Source: Dryomyza anilis (Eukaryota; Arthropoda; Insecta; Diptera; Dryomyzidae). Taken from it: a stretch of 64,000 bases of DNA. Location: contig OX638131.1 in the NCBI GenBank assembly GCA_951804985.1, forward strand, positions 5,432,630 to 5,496,629, written 5' to 3'. This document shows, piece after piece, positions 48,801-56,074 of this stretch. The notes under the pieces were generated by a model. The model searched no databases, was not told the DNA's origin, and saw nothing but the letters and a program-made list of their open reading frames with translations. Numbering within the stretch: the stretch's first letter is position 1; each line of letters starts with the position of its first letter. A program made the position numbers and the translations under genes.

Positions 48801-51800
48801 ATGCTTATGTTAAAATAACTAAGTTATTGTATAATTTAAATACATATATTTAAATAAAATACGAAATTTGGTAAATATAAAATGAAATTGAAATTCTAAC
48901 AGTGCAAAATACCTATAGCATTTGTTAGACCTAGAGCCCGACAAATTAATTTTTGCATTAATCCAAACAACATTAAAATTAAATACGTTTGTAGTCAGTA
49001 CAAGTATACAAATGGGTATGATTAAATTTGAAATTTTGATAAAAATGTATGTGCTATATTTAACAATTAAATAGTATAACAAATACAAGAATTTATAACA
49101 AATATACATACTTTAGTTTTAAATATGTTAGTGTTCACTCCAAAAGTAAATGTATTTGAAACAGTAAAGGTTTATATACATTTAAGTTGTATTGATTTAA
49201 TTTGTTATATAACAAAACTTTTACTATAAACGTTGGATGAGTAATATTAAAAAACAACAGTATTTATAATAAAATTTCAACAACAAAAACAATCAAATAC
49301 GTTTGTAGTTCTAACAAAAGTGAGCATTTATTTTATTTAAATTAAAAAACAAAATGTTTGTGGTAAAACTATGTAGTAATTTTACAGTTTTCATATTAAA
49401 ATTTCTGTCGTAACACTTTGTAGTAATTTTACAATTTTCATATGAAAATAAATACTGAAAATTAAAACAATCAAATACGATTCTACTAAATTTGACAATG
49501 CTATTTCCCTCAGTGTATGCAAGTATATTAGTGCTAGTGTGCTAATGACATTTTCGTTATGTAGATGATGAAATGTAATTTACATGCAATTCAGACGATT
49601 TATGATTTTATTACGTCGCATTATTAATAAAACCTAAACCAAAAGAAAAATCACAAAAACCAAAAATACCAAAAAAGAAACAACAAAAGGTCGTACATTA
49701 GAGCCGCGTGTGGCGCTTATTAGCGTTATTCACACTTGCAATGTATTAAATGAAAATTACTTACATTAAGCGCACTAAACGTCCGTCCATTCAAATGTCT
49801 GTCTGTGCGTTGTAATGAAGCCTAATCTGTGTGTGTGTTAATAAATAACATCGTGTGACAACTTACAGCACAAATATTTTAAAAAGTTTTTATTTTTTAT
49901 TTTTCTTTTTCACAGACGCATGTTTCCCACCGTGCGCGTCAGTTTCTCCGGGCCGCTGCGTCAGATTCAACCCGCCGATCGTTATGCTGTGCTGATCGAT
50001 ATTGTCGCCATGGACTCGCGTCGTTATCGCTATGCGTATCATCGATCGTCGTGGCTGGTGGCGGGCAAAGCGGATCCGCCGCCGCCGGCGCGTCTTTACG
50101 CGCATCCGGACAGCCCGATCAGCTGTGAGGCGCTGCGCAAACAGGTCGTGTCCTTCGAGAAGGTGAAACTGACCAATAATGAGATGGACAAGAATGGACA
50201 GGTGAGTGGTGGGGAGAAAATGCTAGAGGAAGCCATTTAAATTTTTACGGACACATTTTTTTGCAGAAAAATGTTGACCTAATTTTTTTGTTTTGCGAAA
50301 ATTTATTTTTTCGAAAAAAAAAATTTTTTTCGTATAATTTTTTTTTCAAAATAAATATCTTTTTGGATATTTTTTTTCGAAAACATTTTTTTTTTTTTTT
50401 TTTTAATATGTAAAATTCTTAAAAAAAATTCTATCAATTATTTATTTTGAAAATTAATTCATCATATTGAATATTATATTCATAAATATCTATGAACAAA
50501 TGATTATATTCATCAATATGACGATTCAAATTCATTGTATTGAATATTTCGTTCTTCACTATGATGTTCGGTAGTATGAATAGTTCATATATATAAAGAA
50601 TGCATTCATCGATATGTCATTTAATGAACGGTGATATCAATTTGATGAATCTAGTTGGTAGAAAAATTCATAATATTTATGAATAAATTCATCATATTGA
50701 TGCATTTTTTCTGTATGCCACATTTATTTAATATTCTTCTTCTAAAAGCTATATTTAAAAATTCAACAGCAGCATCAACAAAATTTTACAACGCATATTT
50801 AATGCAGTGTTTTGAGAGGCCAACAAAAAACAACATGTTGTAAACTCTGGCTTTTAACTCATGGCGAATCATAAAAGAAAACTCTGTAGACAAGAGCATA
50901 AAATAGTTGTACTGAAGATGTAAAAAAAAAATAAAAAATTTCAGTTTTTTTCGCATATTTTATTAGATGTTGTGAAATTGTATAAATAAATTGTTCTTTT
51001 TCCATTATTTCACTTTCAAAACTAAAAAAATAGCTCTCTTATTATATATCCACCCTTTTTGTTACAATATTCCCTAGATTGTGCTCAACTCAATGCATCG
51101 CTATCAGCCACGCATCCACTTGGTGCGACTCAGCCACGGCCAGAGCATTCCGAACAACCCCAAGGAGCTGCAGGAAATGGATCATAAAACGTTCGTGTTC
51201 CCGGAGACGGTGTTCACAGCTGTTACCGCCTATCAGAATCAATTGATAACGAAATTGAAAATCGACTCGAATCCGTTTGCGAAAGGATTTCGTGATTCGT
51301 CGCGTCTGACTGACTTTGATAGGTAAGTCTCGAACGATCTAACAAAACAAAAAAACAAACAAAGAAATTCGGATTTTTTATGATTTCTTTAATTTATGGC
51401 ACATTTTATGAGGCAACCAAAACATACAAAATTTTATCGAATGCAATGCAAAATTTGTTGCCACAACAAATTAACAAAAAATAAATCATACTTCGTAATC
51501 GCTGAAAGGCCACAGAGTGCAAAATTGCAAAACATCCAAAAAATGTTTGCCAAATTTTAATCGTTTTTAGTCACGTATAAATTAAGCAGTATCGAAAGCA
51601 AAATTCCAAAACGATTGTCTGCAGACAACTTGGCAACATATACAGGTGTCCAACAATAAAAACAAAAAAAAAATGTTTATAGTAAAAAAAAATGGCTCGT
51701 TGTTTGCTGCACCCGCAGCAATATGGAACACTGCGTGCTGTGCAACAAACTCGAGTCAAAAAAATGAAAAAAAAACAGCATCAAAAATACTAAAAAAGGA

Positions 51801-54800
51801 TTTCGCTCCTTTTTAATTTAGTGTGGCTGTTTTTTTTTTATTCGTATTTTTTGCCAGCGCCACACCAACGGCAGCGGCAACACGTTCGACTGCGCTGCAG
51901 CGTTGTTGTTGCTGTGTTAAATGCGGCGGTTCAATCCACCAAATTACAGGTCGGCGAGTTTAACTTTGAAGCGCTTCGTACATGAAAACATGAAAATAAT
52001 GAGAACATGTTGCTGTTGCTGTTTTTGTTCTTGCTGTTGTTATTGTTGTTGTTGGTTGCTGTTGTAGTTAGCGCACAATTGGCAGCAGTTGATGTAATTA
52101 TGATATCGTTGAGAAGTCAATGAAACACGCTCGAATTACGAGCGCATTAAAAGCAGAGGAGAAAATTGCTGGTTATATTGACAAAGTTCTAAAGAACAAG
52201 AAACATGTTGCAGCCATTGTTTTCATTCTCTGTCAGTTAAGTATTATTCAAAAAATTGCATAATTATTTAGCAACATGTTGCAGCTACATAATTTAAATT
52301 ATTGCAACATATTGCAGCAACATTTTTTGAAAAATATATTTAAAGAATTACATATAGCTATGTTTTTTCTTAGCAACAAGTTGCAGCAACATTTCTTGCA
52401 AATTAGTTAAACAGTTTTCTTAAATGAAAATCCAAAATTTTTTAAAATAAAAATAAAGTATTTATTAAGGTTATGTTATTTTTGTTGCAGCAACTATTTT
52501 TAAATATACAACATATTACAGCAATACTTTTTGCAATATGTAGTGCAAGTTTTTTTTCGTAACATGTTGCAGAAATATTAATGAGAATTAGTATTTTAAC
52601 GAATTGAGTAATAAATACAATATAAATTATTAAAAAAAAAAAAAAATATTCAGTTTTATGTTGCAGCAACAATTAATATATTGGCAACATGTTGCAACAA
52701 TATTTTATTAATAGGCACATTTTCTTCTTAGCAACATTTGTAGCAAATTTTTGATATAAAATATGAAATTATACATGGTTCTCAGCAACATTTATACTGG
52801 CAACATTTTGCAACAACATTTTTTAGCAACAAACAAACTTGAAGAACCAATATTATTTTGAAGAACCAATATTATTTTTTGCAATATGTTGTAGCAACAT
52901 TTTTTTCAAATAAATTAATAAAAAAACTTTTAAAAAGGTGTGAGACAAAAATATTAATATATAAAAATTTGTTGCGATTCTTTGTTCATGCTTATGTTGC
53001 AAAAACATTAATTATATTGGCAACATGTTGCAGCCACATTTTTTATTTTTCGTTAAATATTTTTAAAAGATAATTATAATTATATTGGCAACATTTTGCA
53101 GCAACAAAATAACTTTTTAAATATTATATTAATTAATTTTTTCTCAGATACAAGTTGCTGCAACATTTTTATAATTTTTTAATGCGATTTCAAATTTAAA
53201 TTTAAAAAATAAAAAATAAATGATTTTCCAGCAACAATTTTGATGTTGAAAACATGTTGCGGCAACACTTGTTTGCAATTATAGATTTTTATTATTATGA
53301 AAAGCATCTTTTTTTTGGTTGGAAACATGTTGCAGAAACGCCTTTGGTAAATTAGTCTTGTAAGAATATAAAAAAATTAATGAATCAAAAAAATTAAAAA
53401 TTTATGTTGAAGCAAAAAATATTATATTGGCAACATGTTGCAACAACATCTTTTTTCAAAAATTAATTTTAAAATATTCGGTTTAGTAAATTAGTTCACT
53501 AGGATCGCTAAAAAATAAAATAAATAAAATAAATTAAATTAATAATTAAAAAATATTTATGCTTATGTTGCAACAACAATTTTTTTCAAAAATAAATTTT
53601 AAAATAATATATTAATTAATTTTTTGTCAGACACAAGTTGCTGAAACATTTTGTATATTTTTTTTTAATGAGATTTAAAAATAATTTTAAAAAATAAAAA
53701 ATTAATTATGTTCCAGCAACAATTCTGATGTTAACAACATGTTGCGGCAACACTTTTTTGCAAATATAAATTTTTATTCTTATGAAAAGCATCTTTTTTT
53801 GTTGGAAACATGTTGCAGAAACGCTTTTGATAAATTAGTCTTTTAAGGATATTAAAAAAATGAATGAATCAAAAAAATTAGAAATCTTTATGTTGAAGCA
53901 AAAAATATTATATTGGCAACATATTGCACCAACATCTTTTTTCAAAAAAATATATTTAAAAATATTATGTAAATTTTTTTTTATGTCTCAGATACAAATT
54001 AAGCCAATTTATTTTTTTATTATTATGCAAAGCATAATTTTTTTTTTTGAAACATGTTGCAGAAACGGTTTTGTAAATTAGTTCATTAAGATCACCAAAA
54101 AAATAGAATAAAAATGGAAAAAAAATTAAAGTAATAATTGAAAATATTTATGCTTATGTTGCAGCAATATGTGGTAGCAACATTTCTTGCATTCGTTATA
54201 ATTTATGGAAATAAAACAATTTTTAATATTAACAAAATAAATAAATACAACGATGCATTAGTCCAAGCCAAATTTAATATATTAGCAACATGTTGCTAAC
54301 CACAGATCCTGTTTCTCTTGCAGAGATCCCATGGACGCACTGCTGCTCGAACAACATCTACGCTCGCCGCTGCGCTTCTTTCCCGATCCCGCGCTGATGC
54401 AACAATTTTCACCGCAAGACGCCGATGCCGCTTCGCTGGCGTTTCTCGAGAAGGCGCGTCAACATTTGCAAATGTTCGGCCGCTCACCGTACACGGAAAT
54501 GTTGCTGCCGCAGCTGTACCAGCGACCGCCCGCCCTAAGTGCCTTCAACATTGGCATGTGGCAGCAACAGTGGCCACAACTCACCGCCGGCTTTCTTGCC
54601 ACGGCCAATCAGCAGGCGGCCGCAGCACAGGCAGCAGCTGCAGCTAATCAAGCGGCCGCCGTGGCAGCAGCAGCGGCGGCGGCAACATCATCCTGTCGTA
54701 CACCGCCGCCAGGTGCGATGCATCAGCAGCCGCCGGGACCTGCATCGACGCCCTCCTCGTCGGGCGGTTCACCGTCGCCCGATATGCGTACGAAGCATTA

Positions 54801-54870
54801 TCAGCGCTTCAGTCCGTATCAGGTGCCGCAGCATTCGCCGGCGCCCACATCACGCACGCCACCCAATTAA
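21515..54870 (+). CDS. H15/mid: Tbx20-class T-box transcription factor (H15/midline orthologue), six coding exons, 647 aa
   Basis: Join of 21515-21872, 35010-35386, 35494-35624, 49916-50201, 51078-51322 and 54324-54870. The total is 1944 bases and every junction keeps frame at GT-AG borders. The protein is a nuclear DNA-binding regulator. In Drosophila the two Tbx20 genes act in heart-cell fate, segment patterning and ventral leg fate. Domains: Gln-rich N-terminus (11-44), Ser-rich linker, eh1-like FSIAAIM (94-100) for Groucho recruitment, an acidic Asp/Val stretch followed by CSDSE, a Gln/His/Asn-rich linker, the T-box from about 266 ([10 protein letters not shown]) to 462 ([10 protein letters not shown]), and a C-terminal segment with a [17 protein letters not shown] motif and poly-Ala. 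The ATG at 21515 is preceded by CAAAA, a good fly start context. H15 versus midline cannot be settled without the sister gene. The MLLxN start weakly favours H15. Confidence 0.93.
23515..23707. mobile_element. MITE family 3, diverged copy
   Basis: Begins TACACTCAGTAAAAATCC with 'attcaaattggtcaatggga' following, as in the other family 3 copies. The right end is worn and placed at about 23707 ('gattttatagtata'). Confidence 0.55.
24205..24515 (+). repeat. 19-bp satellite array, locus 2
   Basis: Diverged copies of TTTTTCACTAAAAATTCAA just downstream of gene B. Smaller fragments lie at 23830-23890 and, at the equivalent place downstream of gene C, at 27550-27620. This shows that the satellite fragment was part of the duplicated unit. 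Confidence 0.8.
24722..25899 (-). pseudogene. Gene B: frameshifted copy of the secreted glycoprotein family
   Basis: The - strand start codon (25899-25897) opens a signal peptide nearly identical to gene C, with '[14 protein letters not shown]'. Next to 25813 ten bases present in C and D (ACTCCAGGCG in C) are missing, so the reading frame shifts. The remaining 355 codons (24722-25792) continue open in another frame through all family motifs, including YLCAG and ECKW, to a stop at the same place as C. That downstream frame has no ATG before the codon in YNAMGQVRH. The TATA box is intact. Either it is a young pseudogene, since no other breaks are visible, or translation starts internally without a signal peptide. 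The break is read directly from the sequence; its functional effect is inference. Confidence 0.8.
25944..25953 (-). promoter_or_regulatory. TATA box of gene B
   Basis: TATAAAAGCC on the - strand, 45 bases upstream of the start codon and identical in genes C and D. It is followed by CGGTTTCGAT and GATGAAATTAGT, also conserved in C and D. Confidence 0.7.
26836..27477. mobile_element. MITE family 2 copy in the B-C interval
   Basis: Ends read CGTCACTGATATGCCAAAGA and, at the right, the near-inverse CTTTGGTATGATAGTGACG. The interior has the family palindrome 'cctatcgattggcatcatta' / 'taatgatgccaatcgttagg' and the AAAAGTTATGG...CGCCCTTTTGG stretch. The flank 'atttatgaaatggtcatatg' to its right also flanks the related copy between C and D. 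Confidence 0.75.
27661..28043. mobile_element. TIR element (MITE family 4) downstream of gene C
   Basis: Starts CACTCAGGGAAAAACA and ends with the near-inverse TGTTTTTCCTCTGAGTG, flanked by TA (27659-27660 and 28044-28045). The inner parts of the inverted repeat continue as 'gtaaaatcaag' / 'cttgattttaaaa'. The matching site beside gene B (TTAAATACAGACCCC, TA at 24564-24565) is empty, which fixes both ends exactly. Confidence 0.88.
28202..29401 (-). CDS. Gene C: secreted glycoprotein of the unrecognised family, 399 aa
   Basis: Intact, intronless and on the strand opposite the T-box gene whose intron it occupies. Residues 1-28 form a signal peptide ([16 protein letters not shown]). The helical half (about 40-235) holds [37 protein letters not shown], Cys148 and [10 protein letters not shown]. 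The C-terminal half (about 243-399) has cysteines 246, 264, 271, 358, 388 and 395 with YLCAG and ECKW, the same spacing plan as genes A and D. At least four N-glycosylation sequons are seen and there is no transmembrane segment. TATAAAAGCC lies 45 bases upstream. AATAAA lies within 40 bases after the stop on the - strand. It is the closest relative of gene B. Function is unknown: no catalytic motif or familiar domain could be named. Confidence 0.85.
   Translation of the reverse strand: MLYKSCSPRILELLFLPIILLAKDGIAVQTPGDTSSSRYLQGNITQMYDKNIDNFEKVLKFSSLSKNLNFKADVLIGLYSAMSDVRHFDNPLHAIPMYNELEALINANISDSNREQSDVLEAKRNQLAVIIIEKGAEVLASAVFLKNCKDKAMVKDLFGELYASNKTLSNLTITTMVNKVRWMLPMEKLIESLSSISPNAVQNVDALMALYNEDQFNSTQRETVETRLRQLRLHLENPTLPIGEVCLIEKFSDAPDWNSYLHKCRTARNVCIHFNPKSSGHAKRVYIVNVDTKKGTFTFANRYYDMRPPRIIDDQEENDGNMYNDRNSEVFETSIEWKVERRGDHVIMKNEDSTMYLCAGISATVNKMGERLIHTRTLSSYQENPEECKWFVENCSGSE
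29446..29455 (-). promoter_or_regulatory. TATA box of gene C
   Basis: TATAAAAGCC on the - strand, 45 bases upstream of the start codon, in a leader conserved with genes B and D. Confidence 0.72.
30275..31199. mobile_element. MITE family 2 copy in the C-D interval, truncated and interrupted
   Basis: Starts at 'ggtttactcatcaattaaca' without the left inverted end and stops at 'gcctctttggcata' without the last bases of the right end. Its right flank ('atttatgaaatggtcatatg') is the same as that of the copy between B and C, so both descend from one insertion. A family 1 MITE interrupts it at 30306-30785. Confidence 0.65.
30306..30785. mobile_element. MITE family 1 nested in a family 2 element
   Basis: Runs from CACAGAAAAAAAATCATC to ATTTTATTTCTGTG, flanked by AA on both sides. 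The pre-insertion sequence 'catcaattaacataacgtat' is preserved at the equivalent place near 26950. It contains TTTTTCACCAACTACCAG and 'tgaatcatggtttgaa' like other copies, plus a long A-rich tract with TTCGAAAAAAA units (30590-30710). Confidence 0.75.
31672..32940 (-). CDS. Gene D: secreted glycoprotein of the unrecognised family, 422 aa
   Basis: Intact, intronless and antisense within T-box intron 1. The signal peptide covers residues 1-28 ([17 protein letters not shown]). The helical half keeps [39 protein letters not shown] and Cys145. It differs from gene C by a longer linker (about 230-262) containing three short [19 protein letters not shown] near-repeats. Its C-terminal half keeps only the cysteines (268, 284, 291, 378, 411, 418), YLCAG and ECKWFVEDC, while the sequence between them has diverged strongly. 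An extra cysteine (32) follows the signal peptide. Rapid change around a fixed disulphide frame is typical of extracellular proteins under changing selection, which is inference here. TATAAAAGCC lies 45 bases upstream. Function is unknown. Confidence 0.85.
   Translation of the reverse strand: MLYKTSSPRILALLLLPIIVLAKDGIAAQTPCDISSSRYLQERIYEIYDKNIENFDKVVNFTRLSKNLNFKADVFLGLYSAMSDVRHIENPLSAIPLYNELEALINSDSNLEQRDILDAKRNQLAVIIIEKGAEVLKAAVLLKNCEDNAMVQNLFGELYASNKTLSNLTITTMVNKVRGMMPMEDLIETLSSISTNAVQNIDVLMALHNADQFNSTQREMFEVKLGLLRLIKVDTVKLENSMENHVENSVDNSTKPVDINQLIRGDVCLYQKHTNDSKMYMQECKNTFQHCIKFGLKSPRNIYNFDGEADLFKLTNKITERQVLFTEETISDIDGFIKNIRTRSRYVISRHWLVDFEDDRVILKSPIAAARDSGYYLCAGNSEAIDHNERILYTRGLRSYKEHFEDNFEECKWFVEDCSGLK
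32985..32994 (-). promoter_or_regulatory. TATA box of gene D
   Basis: TATAAAAGCC on the - strand, 45 bases from the start codon, with the same downstream leader (CCGGTTTCG, GATGAAATTAG) as genes B and C. Confidence 0.72.
33803..34113. mobile_element. Fold-back element (MITE family 2), long palindrome
   Basis: Two arms of about 120 bases (TTGTCATGCCAAAAGGGCGA onward, and its inverse ending TTGGCATGACAA) surround a loop near 33925-33990. The arms match almost perfectly, including 'taactttttattggta' and 'cattaattgtttgttttcaa'. Transcribed in either direction this would fold into a long hairpin. It lies upstream of gene D, within T-box intron 1. Confidence 0.85.
34114..34855. other. Non-coding intronic DNA
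   Basis: AT-rich to 34370, then ordinary-complexity sequence leading to the repeat cluster before exon 2. No gene. Confidence 0.4.
34856..34952. repeat. GCAACATGTTGC cluster before exon 2
   Basis: Three near-identical tandem copies of GCAACATGTTGCTAAGAAAA/GTTGCA (period about 32), plus flanking half-sites. The core CAACATGTTG is a palindrome. The same motif fills intron 5 and occurs singly at 38700 and 43487. It ends 58 bases before the exon 2 acceptor. Confidence 0.85.
35010..35386 (+). CDS. H15/mid: T-box gene exon 2
   Basis: Acceptor TATTTTAAG. Encodes [14 protein letters not shown], an Asp/Val repeat, VDCSDSE, then Gln/His, Asn and Ser-rich sequence and EDDRLSPEP. The donor is GTAAAA at 35387. 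It completes a serine codon with exon 1 and ends on a codon boundary. The long antisense and shifted frames here arise from the CAG/AAC repeats. Confidence 0.9.
35494..35624 (+). CDS. H15/mid: T-box gene exon 3 (T-box start)
   Basis: The acceptor is CACATAG after a long TCTCTC pyrimidine tract in a 107-base intron. Encodes [15 protein letters not shown], then the start of the T-box, [20 protein letters not shown]. Ends with AG of an arginine codon; donor GTGAGT. Confidence 0.93.
35625..36279. other. Start of T-box intron 3, no feature
   Basis: AT-rich with homopolymer A and T tracts. An A-rich TTCGAAAAAAA tract at 36130-36240 resembles those in family 1 MITEs. Confidence 0.4.
36280..37345. 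mobile_element. MITE family 1 copy with nested insertion
   Basis: Shares 'gagaagtatggcaaataa', 'cttcacatacacgtcgtcat' and 'gtagttaacaatattatgaa' with 1030-1300 and 56090-56900. The second half carries the other terminal region in inverted form, ending 'ggtagttggtgaaaaaattc' and TTTTTCTGT. Edges are approximate. It is split by the element at 36601-37010. Confidence 0.6.
36601..37010. mobile_element. MITE with about 70-bp inverted ends, nested
   Basis: Starts CACACAAAAAATTTCACCAA and ends TTGGTGAAATTTTTTTGTGTG. The inverted match extends inward for about 70 bases to 'actaaaatcgta' / 'tacgattttagt'. CA stands on each side, and the uninterrupted sequence 'ttcaatacaatgaatcat' is found in the sister copy at 56880. 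No coding capacity. Confidence 0.85.
37480..37755. repeat. Tandem repeat, period about 85 bp
   Basis: The block 'aataaatacagaatgtagt' / 'aaataaatgcaaatgtagt' recurs about four times, alternating with 'ttttatatatta.atgaaat'. It is related in wording to the 48.5-49.5 kb repeat (TAAATACGTTTGTAGT). Confidence 0.6.
37756..40589. other. Intron 3 unique DNA, possible enhancer islands
   Basis: Islands at 37830-38720 and 40130-40490 have ordinary complexity with several TTGTTGCTG and CATGTTGCAGCAACATGTTG motifs. The rest is AT-rich. No open frame has coding character. Confidence 0.35.
40590..42600 (+). repeat. 19-bp satellite array, locus 3 (largest)
   Basis: Roughly 100 copies of TTTTTCACTAAAAATTCAA. 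There are homogeneous sub-blocks (41660-41860 with the ATTCAA variant, 42010-42190 with the ATTAAA variant), showing local expansion of single variants. Confidence 0.95.
42601..44450. other. Intron 3 unique DNA
   Basis: Ordinary-complexity island at 42650-43430 and 43740-43990 with fly-type TTGCTGCTG tracts and one ATGTTGCAGCAACAT palindrome at 43482. The open frames on the - strand lack domains and splice partners. Confidence 0.35.
44451..45244. mobile_element. MITE family 2 copy in intron 3
   Basis: Ends ATTGTCACTGCCAAAGGGGC and CTCTTTGGCATAATAGTGAC. Two successive palindromic blocks with 'attgattggcatcattattt' / 'taatgatgccaatcgatagg' and 'cttgtcatgccaaaagggcg' lie inside, making it a longer or rearranged version of the family. 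Confidence 0.7.
45245..46590. other. Intron 3 unique and AT-rich DNA
   Basis: An ordinary-complexity island at 45690-46090 (with a GATCCGAACGG...CCGAACGGATC inverted pair at 45736-45766) is surrounded by AT-rich DNA. No gene is supported. Confidence 0.35.
46600..48285. repeat. Complex tandem repeat built on CATCATTTTGATGAA, period about 348 bp
   Basis: The motif GTCGTTCATCATTTTGATGA, or a near variant, recurs more than fifteen times, usually followed by 'aattttctgtgta'. A full higher-order unit is clear in 46911-47170 against 47259-47525, sharing 'ctttataaaaaatcgatt', 'gtctgcatgagatgtcgttc' and 'ggaatactcaatagacgtt'. The motif is the same one that lies near the ends of family 1 MITEs, so the array may have grown from such an element. 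Confidence 0.75.
48500..49500. repeat. Diverged repeat with TAAATACGTTTGTAGT
   Basis: TAAATACGTTTGTAGT or a close variant occurs at about 48555, 48731, 48983, 49115 (worn), 49293 and 49485 (worn), in AT-rich surroundings that also partly repeat ('accaaagtaaaagtatttgaa' and similar). It is an old tandem or dispersed repeat. Confidence 0.55.
49501..49915. other. End of intron 3
   Basis: No feature other than the polypyrimidine tract and CACAG acceptor of exon 4. Confidence 0.5.
49916..50201 (+). CDS. H15/mid: T-box gene exon 4
   Basis: Acceptor TTTTTCACAG. Encodes the middle of the T-box, including [32 protein letters not shown] and [18 protein letters not shown], signatures of the Tbx20 class. 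Donor GTGAGT at 50202, on a codon boundary. Confidence 0.95.
50202..51077 (+). other. T-box intron 4 with a MITE family 1 fragment
   Basis: A T-rich tract with TTCGAAAAAAA motifs is followed, at about 50440-50720, by family 1 MITE sequence in the inverted orientation ('ttcattgtattgaatatttc', 'aatgaacggtgatatcaa', TTTTTTCTGTATG end). The rest is plain intron. Confidence 0.65.
51078..51322 (+). CDS. H15/mid: T-box gene exon 5 (T-box end)
   Basis: Acceptor TTCCCTAG. Encodes [18 protein letters not shown], then [20 protein letters not shown] and [20 protein letters not shown], the highly conserved C-terminal part of the T-box that makes specific DNA contacts. Ends with AG of an arginine codon; donor GTAAGT. 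Confidence 0.96.
51323..54323 (+). other. T-box intron 5
   Basis: The first part (51330-52190) is ordinary intron with a TTGTTGTTGCTG tract near 52010-52060. The rest is dominated by the ATGTTGC-type repeat listed separately. Confidence 0.7.
52198..54300. repeat. Dispersed GGCAACATGTTGCAGCAACAT repeat filling intron 5
   Basis: The unit TTGGCAACATGTTGCAGCAA, often followed by CATTTTTT and AT-rich spacer, recurs more than twenty times at 50-150-base spacing. A larger duplication is visible: 53220-53440 matches 53710-53950 ('tatgaaaagcatcttttttt', 'acatgttgcagaaacgc', 'gaagcaaaaaatattatatt'). The last copy ends only 20-30 bases before the exon 6 acceptor. Confidence 0.85.
54324..54870 (+). CDS. 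H15/mid: T-box gene exon 6 (C-terminus)
   Basis: Acceptor TCTCTTGCAG. Starts [20 protein letters not shown], continues with [20 protein letters not shown] and [15 protein letters not shown], then an alanine/glutamine-rich tract and a Pro/Ser-rich end ([13 protein letters not shown]), stopping at TAA 54868-54870. The conserved segments match my memory of the fly Tbx20 proteins and separate them from other T-box families. The overlapping frames are shadows. Confidence 0.93.
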
Positions 54871-55347
54871 ATACGCAGCAAACTACAGCGATCATCTTTA
54901 GAGTATCTTCTGCTAAATTTTAGTGCAATAACCACAATTTTAAAAATTGATTTTTGTAAATATAGCGCCGCTTTGGCACGCTCGAATTACATTTGATATT
55001 ATTTTAATTTTCAACAAACTTGGCTAAAGTCAAGCAAAAAATATATTAAAACAGTATTATTTATATAACTAACGATAACAACTATAATCAGCATAAGCAT
55101 ATAAATGTTTCTACTATAAATATATTTAACAGTGAAAAGAAACAACTGTTCGTTCCTTTAGTTAATTAGCGACGCATGTAAAACTAATTGTAAAATAAAA
55201 TAATTCAGCTATTTTTTATAACTTATTTCTTTATTTAAAAACACACACACACTACAAATACTATATGTTAATACTAGCAAAATAACTAAATTATGTCTAA
55301 AATCAAAAATACAATAATTATATTTAGTGAGATGAATTCTAAATAAA
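54871..55347 (+). terminator. H15/mid: 3' UTR and polyadenylation signals of the T-box gene
   Basis: AATAAA occurs at 55194-55199 and 55342-55347. The region between the stop and these sites is AT-rich with no repeat family of the kind that fills the introns, consistent with a 320-490-base untranslated region. Confidence 0.55.
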
Positions 55348-56074
55348 ACTCGAACTAAAAACTGAAGTTTTTTTCATTATCTCTTGGTATTTTTCAGAAG
55401 AACTAAGGGTTGTGTTGCCAACCGATGTCCAGGCCGATGTTTGTTATTTTTCATGGTATTCATGGCAATGGTTTTATTATCAGCTATTAGGGTAAAGAAA
55501 AATAACAAAAAAAAACAAAGCTCATCATATGACAAAAATATTAATTGATGAGTTTCCACTTAATTAACCCTACAGCGCGCTATCATTAACCCTTTGCAAT
55601 GCTGTCAAGTGCGTCATGCATCATCGACGCACACTGATGAATGTCTCAATTAAATGAAAGGTGTGATGGACGCCATGTTTTCAAAAAATATTATAAAAGA
55701 AGTGGAACATTTTAACCCTTTTCTCATAATTATACTTTGTGTAATAAATTTTATAATTTTTTACAAATTTCGGTTATAATTCGACTAAATTTTTAATTGG
55801 AAATACGAAAAAAGTTGTCTAAAAACTGTTTTTTTCGATTTCCAATCAAATCAAATGAAATATATGAATTTGTTGATTGGTTGAGTCGTAATGACAAATT
55901 CATAACATTGATGAACAAATTCATTAATAGTATGAACTTTTTTTCTGTGTAAAACCAGGTGTGGAAACATTTGGCAATAGGATTTGGTATCGCCTGAAAT
56001 GTTAAAATTAATTTCATCTTAACAAACTTTTAAAGTTTTTGAGTTTAAGTCAAAAAAATTATATTAAATTCAGC
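55348..56074. other. Downstream intergenic DNA
   Basis: No gene. The stretch 55850-55950 ('cattgatgaacaaattcatt..ctttttttctgtgtaa') is a worn end of a family 1 MITE. Confidence 0.4.

Noticed and set aside
54318..54901. Alternative frames over T-box exon 6
   Set aside because: Shadows; only the frame joined from exon 5 carries conserved Tbx20 sequence.
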